NCBI RefSeq assembly: GCF_036346295.1
Contig: NZ_CP107819.1
Span: forward strand, 2,294,001 to 2,358,000
Source of the DNA: Streptomyces sp. NBC_00536
GTDB taxonomy: Bacteria; Actinomycetota; Actinomycetes; Streptomycetales; Streptomycetaceae
DNA: 64,000 bases
Direction of reading: 5' to 3'
Under the pieces are notes generated by a model that saw only the letters and a program-made list of their open reading frames with translations, did no database searches and had not been told where the DNA came from. The position numbers and the translations under genes were made by a program. Position 1 is the first letter of the stretch. Each line of letters opens with the position of its first letter. Shown in pieces: positions 59,198 through 64,000 of the stretch.

Positions 59198-61882
59198 ATG
59201 TCCGACCCCGTAGGAAAGCTTCCGAGCGAGCTCGACCAGCTCCCGGACCGCGACACCGAGGAGACCGCCGAATGGGCGGCCTCCCTCGACGCCGTCGCAC
59301 AGGCCGCCGGTACGCGCCGCGCCGAATACCTGCTCCGCCGCACCCTGCAGCACGCCGAGGCCGCCGGCCTCGCGCTGCCGAAGCTGCTGGAGACGGACTA
59401 CGTCAACACCATCCCCACCGCCGCGGAGCCGGAGTTCCCCGGTGACGAGGCGATGGAAGCCCGCATCACCGCCTGGAACCGCTGGAACGCGGCCGCCATG
59501 GTGACCCGCGGCTCCAAGTACGGCGTCGGCGGCCACATCGCCACCTTCGCCTCGGCGGCCTGGCTCTACGAGACCGGCTTCCAGCACTTCTTCCGCGGGA
59601 AGGAGTCCGACGGATCGGGCGACCAGCTCTACATCCAGGGCCACGCCTCCCCCGGCATCTACGCCCGCGCCTTCCTCGACGGCCGGATCTCCGAGCAGCA
59701 GCTCGACCTCTTCCGCCAGGAGTCGGGCGGCAACGGCCTCCCGTCGTACCCGCACCCGCGGCGCCTGCCGTGGCTGTGGGAGTTCCCCACGGTCTCCATG
59801 GGCCTCGGCCCGCTCTCCGCGATCTACCAGGCGCGGTTCAACCGCTACCTGCACAACCGGAGCATCAAGGACACCGCCAACTCGCACGTCTGGGCCTTCC
59901 TGGGCGACGGCGAGATGGACGAGCCCGAGTCGACCGCCGCCCTGGCCCTGGCCTCCCGCGAGCAGCTCGACAACCTGACCTTCGTCATCAACTGCAACCT
60001 GCAGCGCCTCGACGGTCCGGTCCGCGCGAACTTCCGCGTCGTGCAGGAGCTGGAAGCCCAGTTCCGCGGCGCCGGCTGGAACGTCATCAAGTCCCTGTGG
60101 GGCTCCGCCTGGGACGAGCTGTTCCAGCTCGACACCACGGGCGCCCTGGTACGCCGCCTGCGCGAGGTACCGGACGCGCAGTTCCAGACGTACGCGACCC
60201 GCGACGTGGCCTACATCCGCCAGCACTTCTTCGGCGCCAACGCCGAGCTCGTACAGCTGGCCGGCGTGCTCTCCGACGCGAAGATCGCCGAGTGCTTCCA
60301 CAGCTCCCGCGGCGGCCACGAGCCCCGCAAGGTCTACGCCGCGTACAAGGCCGCGCTGGAGCACAAGGGTGCTCCGACGGTCATCCTCGCGCAGACCGTC
60401 AAGGGCTACACGCTGGGCGCCGGGTTCGAGTCGAAGAACGCGAACCACCAGATGAAGAAGCTGACGGTCGACGAGTTCAAGGACATGCGCGACCTCCTTG
60501 GCCTGCCGATCCCGGACAGCGCCTTCGCCGACGGCCAGGTCCCCTACGGCCACCCGGGCGCCAACAGCCCCGAGGTCCAGTACCTGAACGAGCGCCGCGC
60601 GGCGCTCGGCGGCCCGGCCCCGGCCCGCAAGGTCAAGCACGTGGCCCTGCCCGCCCCGGCGGACCGTTCCTTCGCCCCGCTGCTCAAGGGCTCCGGCAAG
60701 CAGGAGATGGCCACCACCATGGCCTTCGTCCGGCTCGTCAAGGACCTGATGCGGGACAAGGAGACCGGCAAGCGCTGGGTGCCGATCGTCCCGGACGAGG
60801 CCCGTACCTTCGGTATGGAGTCCCTCTTCCCGTCGGCCGGCATCTACTCGCCGCTGGGCCAGACGTACGAGCCGGTCGACCGCGACCAGCTCATGTACTA
60901 CAAGGAAGCCAAGGACGGCCAGATCCTCAACGAGGGGATCACCGAGGCCGGCGCCATGGCCGACTTCATCGCCGCCTGTACGTCGTACGCGACGCACGGC
61001 GAGCCGATGATCCCCTTCTACATCTTCTACTCGATGTTCGGCTGGCAGCGCACCGCCGACCAGATGTGGCAGCTCGCCGACCAGCTCGGCAAGGGCTTCA
61101 TCGTCGGCGCCACCGCCGGCCGCACCACCCTGACCGGTGAGGGCCTGCAGCACGCGGACGGCCACTCGCACCTGATCGCGTCCACGAACCCGGCGTCGCT
61201 GAACTACGACCCGGCCTTCGCGTTCGAGATCGCGGTGATCGTCAAGGACGGTCTGCGCCGGATGTACGGCGAGCAGCCCGAGGACGTCTTCTACTACCTG
61301 ACGGTCTACAACGAGCCGAAGGTGCAGCCCGCCATGCCGGAGGGCGTGGAAGAGGGCATCCTGCGCGGCCTCTACCGCTTCAACACGGCGGCCGACCTGG
61401 CGGAGGCGGCCCCGGCCGCCGACGCGCCGAAGATCCAGCTCATGGCCTCGGGCACGGCGATCCACTGGATCCTGGAGGCGCAGAAGCTCCTCGCCGCCGA
61501 GTGGAACGTGTCCGCCGACGTCTGGTCCGCCACCTCGTGGGGCGAGCTGCGCCGCGACGCGCTGGAGTGCGACGAAGCCCTGCTGCGCGGTGAGGTCCGT
61601 ACCCCGTACGTCACCCGCGCGCTGGAAGGTGCCCAGGGCCCGGTCCTGGCCGTCTCCGACTGGATGCGTCAGGTCCCGGACCAGATCAGCCAGTGGGTCG
61701 AGCAGGACTACACCTCGCTGGGCACGGACGGCTTCGGCCTCTCCGACACCCGTGAGGGCGCGCGCCGCCACTTCGGTGTCGACGCCCAGTCGATCGTGGT
61801 CGCCTCGCTGGCCCAGCTGGCCCGCCGCGGCGAGGTCCCGGCCTCGTCGGTCAAGGAAGCCCGCGAGCGCTACGGCCTGTAG
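59198..61882 (+). CDS. aceE: Pyruvate dehydrogenase E1 component (homodimeric)
   Basis: Thiamine-diphosphate enzyme that decarboxylates pyruvate and loads acetyl groups on lipoyl E2. 894 residues from ATG 59198 (GGAAGG upstream). TPP motif [14 protein letters not shown] (from about 236) to [66 protein letters not shown]; and [20 protein letters not shown] with the catalytic His cluster. Matches AceE1 of Streptomyces throughout. An upstream open frame from 58913 contains the promoter and is not coding. Likely repressed through the dyad at 59076-59092. Confidence 0.97.
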   Translation: MSDPVGKLPSELDQLPDRDTEETAEWAASLDAVAQAAGTRRAEYLLRRTLQHAEAAGLALPKLLETDYVNTIPTAAEPEFPGDEAMEARITAWNRWNAAAMVTRGSKYGVGGHIATFASAAWLYETGFQHFFRGKESDGSGDQLYIQGHASPGIYARAFLDGRISEQQLDLFRQESGGNGLPSYPHPRRLPWLWEFPTVSMGLGPLSAIYQARFNRYLHNRSIKDTANSHVWAFLGDGEMDEPESTAALALASREQLDNLTFVINCNLQRLDGPVRANFRVVQELEAQFRGAGWNVIKSLWGSAWDELFQLDTTGALVRRLREVPDAQFQTYATRDVAYIRQHFFGANAELVQLAGVLSDAKIAECFHSSRGGHEPRKVYAAYKAALEHKGAPTVILAQTVKGYTLGAGFESKNANHQMKKLTVDEFKDMRDLLGLPIPDSAFADGQVPYGHPGANSPEVQYLNERRAALGGPAPARKVKHVALPAPADRSFAPLLKGSGKQEMATTMAFVRLVKDLMRDKETGKRWVPIVPDEARTFGMESLFPSAGIYSPLGQTYEPVDRDQLMYYKEAKDGQILNEGITEAGAMADFIAACTSYATHGEPMIPFYIFYSMFGWQRTADQMWQLADQLGKGFIVGATAGRTTLTGEGLQHADGHSHLIASTNPASLNYDPAFAFEIAVIVKDGLRRMYGEQPEDVFYYLTVYNEPKVQPAMPEGVEEGILRGLYRFNTAADLAEAAPAADAPKIQLMASGTAIHWILEAQKLLAAEWNVSADVWSATSWGELRRDALECDEALLRGEVRTPYVTRALEGAQGPVLAVSDWMRQVPDQISQWVEQDYTSLGTDGFGLSDTREGARRHFGVDAQSIVVASLAQLARRGEVPASSVKEARERYGL

Positions 61883-61886
61883 ATCC

Positions 61887-61910
61887 GTAGGTCTGTAGGT
61901 CTGTAGGTCT
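61887..61910 (+). repeat. GTAGGTCT x3 microsatellite
   Basis: Three exact tandem copies of the 8-mer immediately after the aceE stop codon. Confidence 0.9.
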
Positions 61911-61927
61911 CTGTCGCACTGAGCCAT

Positions 61928-61970
61928 AAGGCCGGTGTCCGGCCCCGGAAGGGGCGGACACCGGCCTTTC
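61928..61970 (+). terminator. Terminator of aceE
   Basis: AAGGCCGGTGTCCG/CGGACACCGGCCTT stem extended by CCCC/GGGG with a GGAA loop, then TTTC. Confidence 0.88.
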
Positions 61971-62021
61971 GCCGTACGCGCGGTGGCGGGTGGGGGTCAC
62001 AACCGTGATGCTGGAGCCGTG

Positions 62022-62540
62022 ATGGACGAGACGGAGTTCTGGGAGATCGTCGACCGTACCCGCGAGGCCGCCGAGGGCGACCCCGAGGAACACGCCGACC
62101 TGCTCGTCGAGCGGCTGACGCGGCTCGACCCTGACTCCGTCCTGGACTTCGCCCGGCACTTCGAGTCCCGGTACAACCGCGCGTACACCTGGGACCTGTG
62201 GGGCGCGGCCGCCGTCCTGCTGAACGGGGCGAGCGACGACGCCTTCGACTTCTTCCGCTGCTGGCTGATCGGCCAGGGCCGGGAGGTCTTCGAGGGCGCG
62301 GTGCACGACCCGGACCACCTCGCCGAGCTGCTGGACGACTTCGACGAGGAGATCGACGGGGACGGCGAGGAGCTGGGCTACGCGGCCGACGAGGCGTACG
62401 AGCAGCTCACCGGCGCGGAGCCGCCCGACCTGGGCGTCCCCCAGCAGGCCGCGGAGCCGGAGGGCACCGTGCTCGACCTCGAAGACGAGGCCGGGCTGGC
62501 GGAACACTTCCCCCGGCTCTGGGAACGCTTCGGCGCGTAG
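62022..62540 (+). CDS. DUF4240 protein
   Basis: 172 residues, very acidic: MDETEFWEIVDRTREAAEGD, RLTRLDPDSVLDFARHFESR, DLWGAAAVLLNGASDDAFDF and FRCWLIGQGREVFEGAVHDP are DUF4240 signatures. GGAG lies 5 nt before ATG 62022. No catalytic motif; cytosolic. Function unknown. Confidence 0.88.
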   Translation: MDETEFWEIVDRTREAAEGDPEEHADLLVERLTRLDPDSVLDFARHFESRYNRAYTWDLWGAAAVLLNGASDDAFDFFRCWLIGQGREVFEGAVHDPDHLAELLDDFDEEIDGDGEELGYAADEAYEQLTGAEPPDLGVPQQAAEPEGTVLDLEDEAGLAEHFPRLWERFGA

Positions 62541-62548
62541 TCCTGTGT

Positions 62549-63319
62549 CTAGTAGTGGGTGCCGCCGTCGATACGGATCTCCGTACCGGTGATGAAGGCG
62601 CCGTCCTCCGAGCCGAGCATCGCCACGACGCCCGCGACGGTCTGCGGACCGGCGAAGCCCTGGCCGAGGGCCGGGGCCAGCTTCGCGAAGAGGCTCCAGT
62701 CGGTGTCCTCGGGCAGGCCGGGGCCGTTGCCGGTGGTCATCCCGCTCTCGATGGAGCCCGGGGCGACGGCGACGAAGCGCACGCCCTGCTTGCTGTACTC
62801 GGCGGCGAGGGCGTGGGTCATCGACTGGATGCCGCCCTTGCTCGCCGCGTAGGCCGCCATGTAGGGGTGGGCGAAGGTCGCCGAGGTGGAGCTGAAGTTG
62901 ACGACGACCGGCTGGTCGCCCTCGATCAGCGCCGGGATCGCCTCGCGGATCATCAGGAAGGTGCCGGTCAGGTTGACCGTGATGACCTTGTTCCAGAAGT
63001 CGAGCGTGGTCTGGTGGGTGTGCGCGGAGCGCAGGATCCCGGCTGCGTTGACGAGTACGTCGAGCCCCCCGAGGCCCTCGACGGCCGCGGCCACGCCCGC
63101 CCGTACGGCGGCTTCGTCGGATATGTCGAGGACGGCGGTGGTGAGCGCTGCGCCGTGCCCGTCGGCCGCGGCCTGCTCGGCGGTGGCCTTCAGGCCGGCC
63201 TCGCTGACGTCCACGGTGTGGACCCGGCCGCCCTCGGAGAGGATGCGGTGGACGGTGGCCTGGCCGATGCCGGAGCCACCGCCGGTGATGAGGACGCGAC
63301 GTCCTTCGTAACGGTTCAT
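62549..63319 (-). CDS. Short-chain dehydrogenase/reductase (SDR)
   Basis: NAD(P)-dependent oxidoreductase of 256 residues. Cofactor motif TGGGSGIG (12-19), NAAG near 91-94, catalytic Ser in VVVNFSSTSATF, Tyr157 and Lys161 in YAASK, and the PGSIESGM loop. VDVSE after the second strand suggests NAD rather than NADP. Start ATG 63319 (MNRYEGRRVLITGG); ATG 63331 would add four residues. Divergent from a TetR gene that probably controls it. Substrate unknown. Confidence 0.9.
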   Translation of the reverse strand: MNRYEGRRVLITGGGSGIGQATVHRILSEGGRVHTVDVSEAGLKATAEQAAADGHGAALTTAVLDISDEAAVRAGVAAAVEGLGGLDVLVNAAGILRSAHTHQTTLDFWNKVITVNLTGTFLMIREAIPALIEGDQPVVVNFSSTSATFAHPYMAAYAASKGGIQSMTHALAAEYSKQGVRFVAVAPGSIESGMTTGNGPGLPEDTDWSLFAKLAPALGQGFAGPQTVAGVVAMLGSEDGAFITGTEIRIDGGTHY

Positions 63320-63340
63320 AGGGCCAAACATACGACTCGA

Positions 63341-63355
63341 TGGCACGTTTTGCCA
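63341..63355. promoter_or_regulatory. Candidate TetR operator
   Basis: TGGCA-CGTTT-TGCCA dyad midway between the divergent SDR and TetR genes; GCAT...ATGC follows at 63357-63372. Confidence 0.4.
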
Positions 63356-63393
63356 GCATGACAATGAATGCCGCAGTATTCCCTCGTCCCAGG

Positions 63394-63399
63394 TAGGCT
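63394..63399 (+). promoter_or_regulatory. Candidate leaderless -10 box (TAGGCT)
   Basis: TAGGCT ends 6 nt before the GTG at 63406. Confidence 0.4.
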
Positions 63400-63405
63400 T
63401 CGGGG

Positions 63406-64000
63406 GTGAGATCTCCCCGCCCGTACTCTCCCCAGCCCGGCTCCGGGGCACAGTCGCTGACCGAACGCCGCAAGGCCGCCACCCAGCTGGACATCGCCCG
63501 CGCCGCCTGCGAACTCTTCGCCGAACACGGCCCCGACGGCACCACCGCCGAGGACATCGCGCACCGCGCGGGTGTGGCGCTGCGCACGTTCTACCGCTAC
63601 TTCCGCAACAAGCAGGAAGCCGTGGCACCGCTGCTCGCGGGCGGCGGAGACGAATGGCGCGCCCTGCTCGCCGAGGAACGCCCCGGCACCCCCCTGGCCG
63701 AGGCCCTGGAGCGCGCCGTCACCCGCTCCCTCACGGACCCCCTCGTCATAGGAGAGGGCCTGGAGGTCACCCGGGGCCTGCTCCGCGCGGCGGCGGGCGA
63801 CCCCGCCCTGCGGGCCGTCTGGTACCGGGTCAACCAGGAGTCCGAGGAACAGCTGGTCCCCCTGATCGCCCGCCTCGCCGGCCCGGACGCGGACGCCCTG
63901 TCGGTCCGCCTCCTCGCCGCGGCGGCCACCGACGCGATCCGCGTGGCCCTGGAAGTCTGGTCCACCACCGACGGCCCCACCCAGGGCCCCGGCTCCCCCG
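63406..64000 (+). CDS. TetR-family regulator, partial: C-terminus beyond right edge
   Basis: 198 residues visible. N-terminal HTH: RRKAATQLDIARAACELFAE, DGTTAEDIAHRAGVALRTFY and RYFRNKQEAVAPLLAGG match TetR. The helical ligand domain follows (RAVTRSLTDPLVIGEGLEVT, WYRVNQESEEQLVPLIARLA). GTG 63406 is supported by TAGGCT 6 nt upstream (leaderless). No stop before base 64000. Divergent from the SDR gene; by the usual rule it represses that gene and itself. Confidence 0.9.
   Translation, partial: MRSPRPYSPQPGSGAQSLTERRKAATQLDIARAACELFAEHGPDGTTAEDIAHRAGVALRTFYRYFRNKQEAVAPLLAGGGDEWRALLAEERPGTPLAEALERAVTRSLTDPLVIGEGLEVTRGLLRAAAGDPALRAVWYRVNQESEEQLVPLIARLAGPDADALSVRLLAAAATDAIRVALEVWSTTDGPTQGPGSP

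Noticed and set aside
59090..61927. 945-codon minus-strand open frame opposite aceE
   Set aside because: Low-complexity Gly/Arg/Val shadow; aceE is unmistakable on the plus strand.

Overview
The window is high-GC actinobacterial DNA, almost certainly a Streptomyces chromosome core. The coding strands show strong G/C at third codon positions, GTG starts are frequent, the aa3/bc respiratory genes are of actinobacterial type (QcrC di-haem, CtaF), a PspA-PspAA pair is present, and the order qcrCAB-ctaE / ctaCDF / nadA / pspA / cob genes / pepA-lpdA-E2-aceE is the one known from Streptomyces chromosomes. I see no insertion sequence, prophage, CRISPR array, tRNA or rRNA. Fifty-five protein genes are supported; the first (cholesterol oxidase) and last (TetR regulator) are cut by the window edges.

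Layout. 1-8.1 kb (minus): secreted cholesterol oxidase, a PimB-like mannosyltransferase, a lipoprotein with a gluzincin motif, two paralogous NlpC/P60 cell-wall hydrolases, an NYN-domain protein and a small zinc-ribbon protein. 8.2-9.2 kb (plus): rhomboid protease coupled to a stand-alone Lrp/AsnC effector domain. 9.4-11.2 kb: a SufS-type PLP enzyme behind a SAM-IV-type riboswitch. 11.3-21.8 kb: trpD, then the terminal respiratory chain in two minus-strand operons (ctaE-qcrCAB and ctaCDF), separated by a pseudo-receiver protein and an L,D-transpeptidase. 22-29 kb: a NifS-TusA fusion, a PfkB sugar/nucleoside kinase, erpA and nadA. NadA is an Fe-S enzyme, so the sulfur-mobilising and Fe-S carrier genes around it fit one task. 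29-46 kb: PIG-V-like membrane mannosyltransferase, AcrB-type RND pump with an orphan NarL-type regulator, three scattered cobalamin genes (cobS, an MBL-CobU fusion, cobT), PspA/PspAA, a DUF3043 protein and methyltransferase, an MprF-like DUF2156 protein with a rhomboid-like partner, and an orphan histidine kinase.

The most interesting block is the minus-strand run 52738 to 45955. It holds a secreted Agd3-like deacetylase, a PelF-type glycosyltransferase, a ~12-TM membrane protein, a spherulation-specific family 4 (Sph3/GH135-like) protein and a lipoprotein of the GH114 endo-alpha-1,4-polygalactosaminidase family. The last four overlap or nearly touch. This is the enzyme set of fungal galactosaminogalactan and of bacterial Pel, reassembled in a compact bacterial operon. 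I infer that it makes, deacetylates and trims a cationic galactosamine-type exopolysaccharide.

53-64 kb (plus): pepA, then lpdA, a two-lipoyl-domain E2 gene, a GntR/FCD regulator and aceE (pyruvate dehydrogenase), with a palindromic operator candidate in the aceE promoter; then a DUF4240 protein and a divergent SDR/TetR pair. Regulatory signals visible by eye include at least ten genes with a TANNNT box 6-8 nt before the start codon and no Shine-Dalgarno sequence (leaderless transcripts), many strong terminator hairpins, and a 13-unit tandem array of an intergenic repeat at 23.7-24.08 kb. Functions are assigned from recognised motifs and remembered family sequences; no database search was run.
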